Origin: DATLXH01 sp035576005
Lineage (GTDB): Bacteria > Acidobacteriota > Thermoanaerobaculia > Gp7-AA8
Length of the DNA stretch: 64,000 nt
Assembly (NCBI GenBank): GCA_035576005.1
Contig: DATLXH010000109.1
Span: 49,839-113,838, forward strand
Direction: 5' to 3'
Shown: positions 22,713 to 30,924 of the stretch, one piece after another
Numbering within the stretch: the first letter of the stretch is position 1
Layout: every line of letters begins with the position of its first letter
Notes under the pieces: model-generated
The model's database searches: none
Seen by the model: the letters and a program-made list of their open reading frames with translations, nothing else
Told to the model about the DNA's origin: nothing
Position numbers and translations under genes: made by a program

Positions 22713-23642
22713 CTACATCCCTGCCTGCGCCATGACCTCACTCGCGAAATCGCTTTCCTTCTTCTCGATGCCTTCGCCAAGTTTGAACCGGCTGAAACGT
22801 TTGACCTTGAAGCCGGTACCGGACTTTTTTCCCTGCTGGTCAAGCAGCTGAGTGATCGTCAACTTGTCGTCTTTGATGAAAGGCTGCTCCAGAAGGCAGG
22901 CCTCGCCATAGAACTTCTCCATCTTGCCGTTCACGATCTTCTCGACGACCGCTTCCGGTTTGCCGGACTTGATCGCCTGGTCGCGAGCGATCTCCTTTTC
23001 AGTATCGAGATCTTTCTGCGTCACTTCATCGCGCCCCACGAAACGAGGCTCAGCGGCTGCGATGTGCATTGCAACATCTTTTGCCACCGTCGTCAGCTCG
23101 TCGCGACCACCGGCTCCGTTCGCGCCCAGCTCGATCAGAACGCCGATCTTACCGTTGGCGTGGATGTACGATCCAAACGCTCCATGCTCGTCAGCTTCGT
23201 AGCGGACGAACCTGCGCAGATTGATGTTCTCTTTCATTGTGGCGATCTTGCTCGCGATCAGCTGCGATACGTCGTGCCCTTCCGGATCGCCCTGCACTTT
23301 TTCCTGGAGGAAGCCGTCGACATCCTCAGCGCTCGAACCAGCAATCATCTTCGCCAGAGCCTCGACGAGCTTTTTGAACTCGTCGGTTTTCGCGACGAAG
23401 TCGGTCTCGCTGTTGACTTCCAGCAGCACTGCCTTTCGCCCTTCGACAAAAGCGTGAACGATTCCTTCCGACGTCACGCGCCCGGCTTTCTTGCCAGCGG
23501 CCGCAAGTCCCTTCTTCCGAAGAATCTTGATCGACTCTTCCAGGTCACCATTCGCCTCGGTGAGCGCCGACTTGCATTCCATCATTCCTGCGCCGGTCTT
23601 GTCGCGCAGTTCCTTCACCTGAGCTGCTGTGATCTGTGCCAT
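22713..23642 (-). CDS. tsf: Translation elongation factor Ts
   Basis: This 309-residue nucleotide-exchange factor for EF-Tu begins MAQITAAQVKELRDKTGAGM followed by MECKSALTEANGD. It has the core-domain SETDFVAKTDEFKKLV segment and a C-terminal QPFIKDDKLTITQLLDQQGK module. Length is ordinary for the long form. The rpsB-tsf order is the usual one, with an intervening hairpin. Confidence 0.97.
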   Translation of the reverse strand: MAQITAAQVKELRDKTGAGMMECKSALTEANGDLEESIKILRKKGLAAAGKKAGRVTSEGIVHAFVEGRKAVLLEVNSETDFVAKTDEFKKLVEALAKMIAGSSAEDVDGFLQEKVQGDPEGHDVSQLIASKIATMKENINLRRFVRYEADEHGAFGSYIHANGKIGVLIELGANGAGGRDELTTVAKDVAMHIAAAEPRFVGRDEVTQKDLDTEKEIARDQAIKSGKPEAVVEKIVNGKMEKFYGEACLLEQPFIKDDKLTITQLLDQQGKKSGTGFKVKRFSRFKLGEGIEKKESDFASEVMAQAGM

Positions 23643-23698
23643 TCCTACTCCCTGTTGCCCGAGCGTTTCCTGTCGGGCGGACGCGATGAAAATGAAGA

Positions 23699-23722
23699 GG
23701 GCTCCGGTCGAAACCGGAGCCC
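23699..23722 (-). terminator. Hairpin between rpsB and tsf (attenuator candidate)
   Basis: GGGCTCCGGT pairs perfectly with ACCGGAGCCC around a CGAA loop, 25 bases after the rpsB stop. The run of T after it on the minus strand is broken (TCTTCATTTTC). It is therefore more likely a partial terminator that sets the S2 to EF-Ts ratio than a full stop. Confidence 0.6.
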
Positions 23723-23746
23723 AGGGTTGAAATCGAGTTGGGCTGA

Positions 23747-24538
23747 TTACGTGACGCTCGGGATCGCTTCGGGCTCCGAGACAGCCATGGCAGCTGGCTG
23801 AGCGAGCGGAGCTGGCTCCTCCTGCTTGTCATCTGTCCCGATGTACTTCTCTTCGGCGACACCATAGCCCTCGAGGACTGAATCGGCGATTTTCTGCGTG
23901 AACAAACGGATCGCTCGAATCGCGTCGTCATTCCCCGGAATCACGTGATCGATTGCTTCGGGATCGCAGTTGGTGTCGACGATTGCGACAACCGGGATCC
24001 CGAGCTTCTTCGCTTCCTGGACAGCGATGTACTCCTTCTTCGGATCGATGACGAAAAGGGCGTCGGGAAGACCGTCCATCTCGCGGATTCCGATCAGGTT
24101 CTTCTGGAGCTTGTCTCGCTCGCGATCGAGCGTCGCACGCTCTTTCTTGGAGAGCTCTTTTTCTTTGTCATTGAGCACGGACTCGAGGTCTTTGAGCCGC
24201 TCGATCGACTTTTTGACGGTGGTGAAATTCGTGAGAGTGCCGCCCAGCCAGCGGTTGTTCACATAGAACATCCCGCAGCGGTTGGCCTCTTCGAGAATGG
24301 CATCCTGCGCCTGGCGCTTGGTGCCGACAAACAGGACCCGCTTCCCGGCTGCGGAGAGATCCGATACAAAGGCGGAAGCTTCCTTGAAGAGCTTGAGCGT
24401 TTTCTGCAGGTCAATGATGTAGATCCCATTGCGCTTGCCGAAGATGTACTTCTTCATCTTCGGATTCCAGCGCTTGGTCTGATGACCGAAGTGGACGCCA
24501 GCTTCCAACAGCTCTTTCATCGTGATGGATACTGCCAA
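23747..24538 (-). CDS. rpsB: 30S ribosomal protein S2
   Basis: This 263-residue S2 has the family N-terminus [20 protein letters not shown] and the segments [12 protein letters not shown] and [14 protein letters not shown]. The start is TTG at 24538: AAGGAGG is placed six bases before it, while the ATG at 24565 extends into an R3 repeat and lacks a site. The C-terminal tail (about residue 230 on) is variable and rich in Glu, Pro and Ala. Confidence 0.96.
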   Translation of the reverse strand: MAVSITMKELLEAGVHFGHQTKRWNPKMKKYIFGKRNGIYIIDLQKTLKLFKEASAFVSDLSAAGKRVLFVGTKRQAQDAILEEANRCGMFYVNNRWLGGTLTNFTTVKKSIERLKDLESVLNDKEKELSKKERATLDRERDKLQKNLIGIREMDGLPDALFVIDPKKEYIAVQEAKKLGIPVVAIVDTNCDPEAIDHVIPGNDDAIRAIRLFTQKIADSVLEGYGVAEEKYIGTDDKQEEPAPLAQPAAMAVSEPEAIPSVT

Positions 24539-24553
24539 GTTGATCCTCCTTAT

Positions 24554-24577
24554 GTGGCCGGACATTCCAATGTCGGC
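24554..24577. repeat. Copy of R3 upstream of rpsB
   Basis: GTGGCCGGACATTCCAATGT followed by CGGC is an R3 unit with one base missing from the right arm. It stands directly upstream of the rpsB ribosome-binding site. Confidence 0.7.
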
Positions 24578-24666
24578 GGCTTTGGTGATGCTGATGCGTA
24601 ACGTGAATCGTTGTCCTGCCAGTTAGCGGACCCATTCCGCTCGGAAACCGTGCGACTGAAGAACGA

Positions 24667-24691
24667 GACAGACAAGAGTGTCTGTCCTACA
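24667..24691. repeat. Single arm of R4
   Basis: AGACAGACAAGAGTGTCTGT followed by CCTAC matches one arm of the R4 inverted repeats at 35553-35602 and 46771-46832. Confidence 0.65.
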
Positions 24692-24694
24692 AAC

Positions 24695-24722
24695 AAAAGG
24701 ACAGGAGCTCCCGCCCCTGTCC
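24695..24722 (-). terminator. Terminator downstream of rpsI
   Basis: GGACAGG pairs with CCTGTCC around a GC-rich loop. On the minus strand the stem is followed by TTTTGTTT. It follows the rpsI stop by about 37 bases. Confidence 0.65.
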
Positions 24723-24758
24723 CAATTCAAAATCAGAAAAAAACAACCAGCATCGAGA

Positions 24759-25151
24759 TCAGCGCTTGGAGAACTGGAAACGTGCGCGTGCACCTTTCTG
24801 TCCGTACTTTTTGCGCTCTTTCATGCGGGGATCGCGTGTGAGGAGGCCCGCCTTCTTGAGACGCTTGCGAAGCTCAATGTCGAAAAGATTCAGGGCACGA
24901 GAGATTCCGTGACGGATCGCTCCAGCCTGACCGCTCGGCCCGCCGCCATCGACTGTCACCACGATGTCGAACTTGTCGGTCATCTCGGTGAGGGAAAGTG
25001 GCTGCCTGACGATCATCCTGAGCACTTCGTTCGGGAAGTACTCATCGAACTCGCGATGGTTGACAGTAATGACGCCACTGCCCTGCCGCAGATGCACGCG
25101 GGCAGTGGATGTTTTTCTTCTTCCGGTTCCGTAATATTCGACTAACGCCAA
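24759..25151 (-). CDS. rpsI: 30S ribosomal protein S9
   Basis: This is a 130-residue S9. The N-terminal [20 protein letters not shown], the central [19 protein letters not shown] and the basic tail ending ARFQFSKR, which reaches the P-site tRNA, are all present. The start codon is TTG at 25151 with GGAGG five bases before it. It follows rplM by 15 bases, the standard L13-S9 operon. Confidence 0.97.
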   Translation of the reverse strand: MALVEYYGTGRRKTSTARVHLRQGSGVITVNHREFDEYFPNEVLRMIVRQPLSLTEMTDKFDIVVTVDGGGPSGQAGAIRHGISRALNLFDIELRKRLKKAGLLTRDPRMKERKKYGQKGARARFQFSKR

Positions 25152-25166
25152 AATCGCCTCCGTTGG

Positions 25167-25634
25167 TTAACTGCCGCTCTCGGACTTTTCAGACTCGGAC
25201 CCCTGAACGGTGTCCAGAGCTTCCGGCCGCTGTGCCTCGTGCGGATGCTGTGCCCCGCGATAAACCTTCAGCTTTTTGAGCATCTTCCGGCCCAGCTTGT
25301 TTTTCGGAAGCATTCCCCACACAGCCGTCTCGATCATCGTCTCAGGCTTCTCGGCCCGAACGATTTTCGCGGTTTTCGATTTGAGCCCGCCCGGGTAACC
25401 GGTGTGGTGACGATAAAGCTTCTCGTCTTCCTTCCGGCCGGTGAGTACGATCTTCTCGGCATTCACGACGATCACGTGATCGCCAGTGTCGAGAAACGGA
25501 GTGTAAGTCGGCTTCGCCTTGCCGGAAATAATGTTGGCGATTGTGGTCGACATCCTGCCGAGGACTTGCCCCTCGGCGTCGATGACAAACCACTTCGGTT
25601 CAATGTCTCCCTCTTTGGGAAAATACGTGCGCAT
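25167..25634 (-). CDS. rplM: 50S ribosomal protein L13
   Basis: This 155-residue L13 includes [40 protein letters not shown] and [20 protein letters not shown]. The tail beyond the usual 142 residues ([17 protein letters not shown]) is a short acidic extension. The 285 bases upstream (25635-25919) should hold the operon promoter, but I see no clear -35/-10 pair. Confidence 0.97.
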   Translation of the reverse strand: MRTYFPKEGDIEPKWFVIDAEGQVLGRMSTTIANIISGKAKPTYTPFLDTGDHVIVVNAEKIVLTGRKEDEKLYRHHTGYPGGLKSKTAKIVRAEKPETMIETAVWGMLPKNKLGRKMLKKLKVYRGAQHPHEAQRPEALDTVQGSESEKSESGS

Positions 25635-25887
25635 GACTCTCCCCGCGTGTGCGGACTATAAGATTTGCAAATCTTCGGAGGATCTCGGCGAGCCGTGGAA
25701 CGACGGGGCTCTCGAAAACTAATCAAAAGATGTACAGAACACAAACTACCCCTGTGAAGGGGGAGAAACGGTAACACCACCGAACAGAGGGGGTCAAGAA
25801 ATTCATTCCCACTCGATTTTTACAAGTGACCGACCATACGCCAGGACCCTGGTGGGGCAGCCCCTCCCCTCGAGCGGGCTGACAAAT

Positions 25888-25899
25888 GATGATATCATC
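25888..25899. promoter_or_regulatory. Perfect 12-bp palindrome upstream of the second toxin-antitoxin pair
   Basis: GATGATATCATC is a perfect palindrome, 20 bases before the antitoxin ATG at 25920. It is the probable operator for the ribbon-helix-helix antitoxin. The start codon itself is preceded by GGAG at 9-base spacing. Confidence 0.5.
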
Positions 25900-25919
25900 C
25901 TTTTCCGGAGTGTTATCAC

Positions 25920-26144
25920 ATGATCCGCACTCAAATCAGTTTTACGGAAGAAGAGTTCGAGGCTGCGCAGCGTGAAGCCGGCGAGCTCGGCATCTCGCTG
26001 GCGGAGTTGTTGCGCCGGGCGGTGCGTCCCCTGTTGCCTTCCGATCCGACCAAACCCTGGATGCGTTACGCCGGAATGATTGAATCGGGCGACTCCAGAT
26101 CCAGCCAATCGATCGACAGCGTCGTTTATGACCGCAAAGATTGA
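25920..26144 (+). CDS. Ribbon-helix-helix antitoxin (VapB/CopG-like)
   Basis: This is a 74-residue protein. The N-terminal MIRTQISFTEEEFEAAQREA with GELGISLAELLRRAV is a textbook ribbon-helix-helix DNA-binding domain. A flexible, Ser/Asp-rich C-terminus follows (ESGDSRSSQSIDSVVYDRKD). It overlaps the start of the downstream PIN toxin gene by 17 bases. It is expected to neutralise that toxin and to repress the operon through the palindrome at 25888-25899. Confidence 0.85.
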   Translation: MIRTQISFTEEEFEAAQREAGELGISLAELLRRAVRPLLPSDPTKPWMRYAGMIESGDSRSSQSIDSVVYDRKD

Positions 26145-26541
26145 AGCGTACGTCGACACCTCCGCCCTGATTGCCTTCGCCGACCGCTCAGACAGCTTTC
26201 ATCATCTTTTCCGGCGAGCGTTCGCCGACCCCCCTCACTTAGTCTCAACAACGCTGGTGGTCGCCGAGGGTCATGGATGGTTTCTGAGGCGATTCGATTC
26301 CTACCGTGCTCTCGAGTTCATCGCCATGATCCAGGCGATGACGCCCCTCGTCATAGTCTCAGTCGGTACCAGGGAGTGGACTGCCGGCACAGAGGTACTC
26401 AGGAAGTATTCCGATCAGGCTCTAACACTGACCGATGCGGTCGGGCTTCACCTCATGAAGTCCCGTCGCATCAAAACATGCTGGTCCACCGACTATCATC
26501 TCGGTTTGACCGGCGTGCCATTGTTGATTCACCAACTCTAG
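26128..26541 (+). CDS. PIN-domain toxin (VapC-type ribonuclease)
   Basis: This 137-residue PIN protein starts MTAKIEAYVDTSALIAFADR with the first catalytic Asp, and has TTLVVAEGHGWFLRR with the conserved Glu. Its C-terminal part carries ALTLTDAVGLHLMKSRRIKT with the Thr-Asp pair, then STDYHLGLTGV. The ATG at 26128 lies inside the end of the antitoxin gene. The stop codon TAG at 26539-26541 is formed at the very edge of the R2 element, so the last residues may have been altered by that insertion. Confidence 0.9.
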   Translation: MTAKIEAYVDTSALIAFADRSDSFHHLFRRAFADPPHLVSTTLVVAEGHGWFLRRFDSYRALEFIAMIQAMTPLVIVSVGTREWTAGTEVLRKYSDQALTLTDAVGLHLMKSRRIKTCWSTDYHLGLTGVPLLIHQL

Positions 26542-26721
26542 CCCGCATTTCTCACAGACCTTTGTCGTGAGACGGCGGAGAGGGGCTTGGATGCGAGGCG
26601 CACGGCGATTTTGCGACGAAGGCATAGTCGACACTATGTCAAGGAGCGAAATTGCCGTGTAACGAAGCAGACAGGCCGCTATCCGTCGTCTCGCGGCGGA
26701 GGTCTGTGAGAAATGCGGGCT
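26540..26721. mobile_element. R2: 182-bp MITE-like element with perfect 22-bp terminal inverted repeats
   Basis: The left end AGCCCGCATTTCTCACAGAC followed by CT is the exact reverse complement of the right end (26700-26721). With flanking bases the symmetry runs to CTAG on both sides, which may be a target duplication. The interior codes for nothing and holds a second palindrome (CATAGTCGACACTATG). A second copy at 63860-64000 matches over 138 of 141 bases. The element is non-autonomous; no transposase is in the window. Confidence 0.8.
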
Positions 26722-26754
26722 AGCCGGAAGCGACGATCGATTCTGTGCAAGAGT

Positions 26755-27447
26755 ATGACGGTGCTAGACAAGTCCCCGAAAACCATCGCGGAGATGTTCG
26801 CCCGGATCGCCCCCCGCTACGATCGCGCGAACCGAGTCCTTTCATTCAGGATCGACGTGGCGTGGCGAAGGAAGGTCGCGAAAAGGTTTCAGGGCCTCGA
26901 CGGCCCGATCCTGGATCTCGCGTCCGGAACGGGTGACCTTGCCCTTGCGCTGCGCGAGAATGAGCGAGCAATCGTGGCCGCCGACCTCACATTCGAAATG
27001 CTTCTCGAAGCAAGACGAAAGTTCGCGACCGGGAACGCCCGCATCCCGCTGGTGGTAGCGGATGCTCTCCACCTCCCCTTTCGAACGGGAGCATTCGAGG
27101 GAATCGTCATCGCATTCGGGATCCGCAACTTCTCGGATCCCGTTGAGGGGCTGATAGACATCCGAAGAACGCTCAATACGCACGGGCTGCTCGGAGTACT
27201 CGAGTTCTCACGCCCCGCTCTTCCGGTCCGCTTCTTTTACGAGGGGTATTCGAGGTTCGTTCTTCCGCTGGTCGGCGGAATGATCACCGGCGCTCGCAGC
27301 GCCTACAGCTATCTGCAGCGATCGTCCTCGACGTTTCCCGACGGCAAGCGATTCCTCGGCATGATGCAGGCTGCCGGGTTCGGTGAGACCCGCGCGAAAC
27401 GGCTCACCTTCGGGATCGTGACTTTTTATACGGGACGCAAGCCGTGA
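26755..27447 (+). CDS. ubiE: Demethylmenaquinone/ubiquinone C-methyltransferase
   Basis: This 230-residue SAM-dependent methyltransferase has KTIAEMFARIAPRYDRANRV, the SAM loop ILDLASGTGDLALALRE, ADLTFEMLLEARRKF, AFGIRNFSDP and GVLEFSRP, all UbiE/MenG hallmarks. It makes the last methylation of menaquinone (or one of ubiquinone); which quinone is used cannot be decided here, so menG is an equally fair name. The ATG at 26755 is preferred; the longer frame begins in the right end of R2. Its stop overlaps the folD start (GTGA). Confidence 0.93.
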   Translation: MTVLDKSPKTIAEMFARIAPRYDRANRVLSFRIDVAWRRKVAKRFQGLDGPILDLASGTGDLALALRENERAIVAADLTFEMLLEARRKFATGNARIPLVVADALHLPFRTGAFEGIVIAFGIRNFSDPVEGLIDIRRTLNTHGLLGVLEFSRPALPVRFFYEGYSRFVLPLVGGMITGARSAYSYLQRSSSTFPDGKRFLGMMQAAGFGETRAKRLTFGIVTFYTGRKP

Positions 27448-28361
27448 GTGCCGGAATTCTCGATGGTCGCGCTGTCGCTTCGAAGATTGAAGCCGAGCTC
27501 AAGGAACGGATCGTCGCGCTGGCTTCGCGTGGAATCCGCCCGCGCCTCGTAGTCCTTCGCGTCGGCAACGATCCGGCGTCGGAGATCTACGTCCGCGCCA
27601 AGGCGAAGAAAGCAGTGGAGCTCGGCATCGACGCGGAGCCACGCCACCTTCCCGACACGCTCTCCGAGGAAGCGCTACTGGGAATCATCGCCTCACTCAA
27701 TAAGGACCAGTCAGTGGACGGAATCCTCGTCCAGCTTCCTCTGCCTCCACAGATTGCTGCGTCGAACATCATCGAAGCGATCGATCCTCGCAAAGATGTC
27801 GATGGCTTCCATCCCTCTAACGTCGGGCGACTGCAGCTTGGTCGCGCCATGCTGGTTCCCTGCACGCCGGCCGGAATCATGCGTCTGCTCGATTCCGCAG
27901 CGGTTCCACTCAAGGGCGCCCATGCTGTGGTCATCGGGAGAAGCGACATTGTCGGTAAGCCGGCCGCGGCCTTACTTCTGCAGCGCGACGCGACCGTGAC
28001 AATCTGTCATTCCAAAACCCGCGACCTCGCATCCATAGTCGGCGAAGCAGACATCGTGATCGCTGCAGTGGGCAAACCGCACCTCATCCGCGGCGAGATG
28101 ATCAAGCGCGGGGCAATCGTGATCGATGTCGGCGTCAACCGCCTCGATCGCTCGGAGGAGAACCTGGGACTGCTCCAGAGAACACCGCTCAAGCTCCGCA
28201 CTCTCGAGGAGAAGGGGTCGGTGCTGGTTGGCGATGTCGAGTTCACTACCGCTTCCGAAAGAGCCAGCTGGATTACGCCGGTGCCCGGCGGGGTGGGACC
28301 TCTCACCATCGCGATGCTCATGGAGAACAGCGTGACCGCATGCGAGGCGCGACACCGATGA
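27444..28361 (+). CDS. folD: Bifunctional methylenetetrahydrofolate dehydrogenase/cyclohydrolase
   Basis: This 305-residue enzyme interconverts methylene-, methenyl- and formyl-tetrahydrofolate. It has VGNDPASEIYVRAKAKKAVE with the catalytic Lys, DGILVQLPLPPQI, DVDGFHPSNVGRL, the NADP site VIGRSDIVGKPAAALLL and the C-terminal ITPVPGGVGPLTIAMLMENS. The start is GTG at 27444, overlapping the ubiE stop; the stop overlaps the coaE start. All three genes are coupled. Confidence 0.97.
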   Translation: MSAGILDGRAVASKIEAELKERIVALASRGIRPRLVVLRVGNDPASEIYVRAKAKKAVELGIDAEPRHLPDTLSEEALLGIIASLNKDQSVDGILVQLPLPPQIAASNIIEAIDPRKDVDGFHPSNVGRLQLGRAMLVPCTPAGIMRLLDSAAVPLKGAHAVVIGRSDIVGKPAAALLLQRDATVTICHSKTRDLASIVGEADIVIAAVGKPHLIRGEMIKRGAIVIDVGVNRLDRSEENLGLLQRTPLKLRTLEEKGSVLVGDVEFTTASERASWITPVPGGVGPLTIAMLMENSVTACEARHR

Positions 28362-28999
28362 TGCTACGTGTCGGGCTGACAGGGGGCATTGCCTCGGGGA
28401 AATCGACGGTCGCGCACCTGCTCGCAGAGTGGGGCTGCTTTGTCGTCGATGCGGACAAGGTCGTTGCAGAGCTCTACCAGATAGGAAGTCCCGGCCACGA
28501 CGCGATTCGAGAGAGATATGGGGAAGGTGTCCTCGACGAAGAAGGCGAGATCGACCGGATGAAACTCTCCGCCGTCGCGCTTGCTACTCCTGAAGCAGCA
28601 AATGAGCTCAACACGTTGATCCATCCTCTCGTCATCGCGGAAACGCAGCGACGACTCCATGAGAAAGAAGAGGCCGTGAAGCCGGATGCCTTGATTGGAG
28701 TCGTCGAAGCGACTCTCATCATCGAGGGTGGGACGAAGCATCTCTACGACAAAATCGTCGTGGTGGACGCCGATCCAGTCTCTCAGGTCGATCGTGCGAT
28801 CCAGCGCGGTCTTACCCGTGAGGAAGCCGAGAGACGGATGGCCAGACAGTCCGAGCGCGACATCAGGCTCCGGGACGCCGATTACGTGATCCGGAACGAC
28901 GGAGATCGACTCGACATGGCGGATCAGGTGAAACAACTTCACACGAAACTTCTTCTGGATCTTGAAAGGAAATCTCGCGGCGTGATTTCCCTTTCCTGA
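28358..28999 (+). CDS. coaE: Dephospho-CoA kinase
   Basis: This 213-residue P-loop kinase catalyses the last step of coenzyme A synthesis. It has LRVGLTGGIASGKSTVAHLL (Walker A), VDADKVVAEL, NTLIHPLVIAE and the lid segment LTREEAERRMARQ. The ATG at 28358 makes an ATGA overlap with the folD stop and is preferred over 28340. Confidence 0.96.
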   Translation: MMLRVGLTGGIASGKSTVAHLLAEWGCFVVDADKVVAELYQIGSPGHDAIRERYGEGVLDEEGEIDRMKLSAVALATPEAANELNTLIHPLVIAETQRRLHEKEEAVKPDALIGVVEATLIIEGGTKHLYDKIVVVDADPVSQVDRAIQRGLTREEAERRMARQSERDIRLRDADYVIRNDGDRLDMADQVKQLHTKLLLDLERKSRGVISLS

Positions 29000-29125
29000 G
29001 ATGACGACATAGTGAATTTGCCGTGCGTGGCTTCGTGGCAAGTGAGCCCTCATCCGGCGCTCACAATCTCTCCCTCGGGAGAGGTGTGACAGCAGTTCGC
29101 GCGTCGAGGTTCAACAGCCGCACAA

Positions 29126-29154
29126 CAAAAATGCCCCGCCTTTCGGCGGGGCAT
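29126..29154 (-). terminator. Terminator of the Met/Thr-rich lipoprotein gene
   Basis: ATGCCCCGCC pairs perfectly with GGCGGGGCAT around TTTC. On the minus strand it is followed by TTTTTG. It lies 24 bases after the lipoprotein stop and may also stop readthrough from coaE. Confidence 0.85.
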
Positions 29155-29178
29155 CGAGTGAATCTTAAAGAGAAAAGC

Positions 29179-29511
29179 TTACGGGGTTTTGGTGCTGCCC
29201 ATGGTCGTCGTTGCTGATGTTCCCGACGTCGTCGTTGCGGTCGTCTGGGTCATCATCGTGCCGGAAGTGTCGGTCATCGTTCCGCCACTCATGGTGCTGG
29301 TGGTGGTCATGCCACCCATGGTGTCGGTCGACATCATCGCGGTGTCGGTCGACATGGTGCCGCTCATGGCGGTGTCAGTGGACATCGTGCCGCTCGTCAT
29401 GGTGTCGGTCGTGGCCGTGTCGGTGACGACGGTCTCTTCCTTCTTACATCCGACGGCAAGAATCGTGACTGCAACGAGGGCGATCATGGTGCTCTGGAGT
29501 GACTTTTTCAT
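29179..29511 (-). CDS. Small Met/Thr/Ser-rich repeat lipoprotein
   Basis: This 110-residue protein begins with a signal peptide (MKKSLQSTMIALVAVTILAV) and a lipobox-type cysteine at 22 (AVGCKKEE). The mature part is low complexity: Asp/Thr/Met/Ser units such as TMSTDTAMSG repeat with variation, then Met/Thr/Gly-rich sequence to the end. It would be a lipid-anchored, unstructured envelope protein. Methionine-rich runs of this type sometimes bind copper, but there is no copper gene nearby, so I assign no function. It has its own terminator; a promoter should lie in 29512-29680. Confidence 0.75.
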   Translation of the reverse strand: MKKSLQSTMIALVAVTILAVGCKKEETVVTDTATTDTMTSGTMSTDTAMSGTMSTDTAMMSTDTMGGMTTTSTMSGGTMTDTSGTMMTQTTATTTSGTSATTTMGSTKTP

Positions 29512-29770
29512 TTAAAGCTCCTTTATTATCCTGAGATCGGTTGATCTCATCATTGGGTTTTGGGCAAAGAATTCGTTTACTCCGTATGTTCTTTTGCTGG
29601 GTTGCCGAAATCACCTCTCTTCTCAGGTTTTCTTACGTCATGCCTCAATAGCAAAAAGTCTTCCATAAAGCAGAATTCTGCCCTTGGAAAGAACATTTTC
29701 AAGTTTTGGGGTTCCGAACGGAGCCTGCCCCGAGTCCGTCGGAGCCCCCATCTTAAGGTACCTGAGCGTT

Positions 29771-30583
29771 ATGTCAAGAAGATCGGGGACTTCCGCCCCC
29801 CACGGAAACGATGCAGGGGACTGGACGGGCCAGATCAGCTCCTCTGACGGCACCGCGATCCACTATGACGTCTATCACAACGAAAGCCGATCTGTCGGCT
29901 TGCCGCTGATTCTGATCATCCCCGGCTTCTGGCGCCATCGGCGGTATCCAACCATGCCGCGCCTCGCACGATTTATTCAATCTCTCGGTTACAGCGTGGC
30001 GATTCTCGACGTGCGAGGGCACGGCCAGAGCGGAGGGAGCTTCGGGTTCAACCTGAAAGAACATGAGGATGTCGAAGCAGTCGGAAAAGAGCTCCTCGCG
30101 AGGCTGCAAGCCAGCTCAATCATCCTGTTCGGATTCTCCCTCGGGGGGGCGATCGCCGTCTCGACTGCCGCGCGGACCTCTCTTCCCATTCGCGCTCTGC
30201 TTCTGATCTCCCCGGTTGCTGACCTCTCGCTGGTGTCGCCGCGCGTGAACCCGTTCTCGCTCCATCGACACGTCGCGCTCTCCCAGATTTTCAGCAGGCC
30301 GCGCTTCAGCTGGCGATTTCGCCGATCCGAAAAAATCCGGGCGCTCGACGACATCGCCAGGGTCGCCCAGCCTCTCACCTTGATCCACGTAAAGAATGAC
30401 TGGCTCGTCGGGCACCAGCACTCGATTGCGCTCTTCGAGGCCGCTGTGGAGCCTAAAGAGCTCGTGATCCTCGATCTACCGGGCAATCTGCATGCGGACA
30501 GAATCTTCAGCGATGCTGCGAGCTCGATCGAACCGCTGGTCTGTGAGTTTCTGGCCAGGAACGGGTCAGCGAAGTCAGTGTGA
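29771..30583 (+). CDS. Alpha/beta-hydrolase fold protein
   Basis: This 270-residue serine hydrolase-like protein has an oxyanion segment LILIIPGFWRHRRYP, a LDVRGHGQSGGSFGF strand-loop and the nucleophile elbow GFSLGG. A late Asp (HVKNDWLV) and a His near the end (PGNLHADRIF) complete the triad. This is the pattern of monoglyceride lipase-like and esterase-like enzymes; the substrate is unknown. The ATG at 29771 is chosen because the region upstream (29684-29770) reads as unlikely N-terminal sequence; there is no strong ribosome-binding site. Confidence 0.8.
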   Translation: MSRRSGTSAPHGNDAGDWTGQISSSDGTAIHYDVYHNESRSVGLPLILIIPGFWRHRRYPTMPRLARFIQSLGYSVAILDVRGHGQSGGSFGFNLKEHEDVEAVGKELLARLQASSIILFGFSLGGAIAVSTAARTSLPIRALLLISPVADLSLVSPRVNPFSLHRHVALSQIFSRPRFSWRFRRSEKIRALDDIARVAQPLTLIHVKNDWLVGHQHSIALFEAAVEPKELVILDLPGNLHADRIFSDAASSIEPLVCEFLARNGSAKSV

Positions 30584-30778
30584 CGAACCGTTCGTCACGG
30601 TCGGACGCTGTTTGTCACGGGACACTGACGGCGTTGGGGCCCGGTGGACAATCGGCCGAATTTCGATGATCTGAACCTCCGGTACGAACTCTCCGGGATA
30701 CGAAGGGGTGATGCGCGATGGCCGGCCTGACTCTCCGACCTCGTCACTCGTCCACTCTTCTCCATCGAATACCCACAT
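30575..30778 (-). CDS. Small uncharacterised protein
   Basis: This open frame of 67 residues starts MWVFDGEEWTSDEVGES, continues FVPEVQIIEIRPIV and ends with a polar tail. The N-terminal aromatic and acidic residues and the alternating hydrophobic strand look protein-like rather than random. An AGAGGG motif is placed 8 bases before the ATG at 30778. It is convergent with the hydrolase gene and overlaps its end by 9 bases. I do not recognise a family. Confidence 0.4.
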   Translation of the reverse strand: MWVFDGEEWTSDEVGESGRPSRITPSYPGEFVPEVQIIEIRPIVHRAPTPSVSRDKQRPTVTNGSSH

Positions 30779-30924
30779 GGTGGCGGCCCTCTCTGTCCGT
30801 AGACTGGTACGCTTCAAGCCGCCTGCCAGACCTTGGGGAAAACATTAAAAGACGGAAAGATCTGACCCACCATCACTTAGCGTCAAATTTGCAGCCGCGG
30901 CTGAAACGCTCGCGCCGGAGAGTG

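Noticed and set aside
26540..26721. CRISPR-like or phage attachment site reading of the repeat region
   Set aside because: There are no regularly spaced direct repeats; the ends are inverted and the copies are dispersed, so a MITE-like element fits better.
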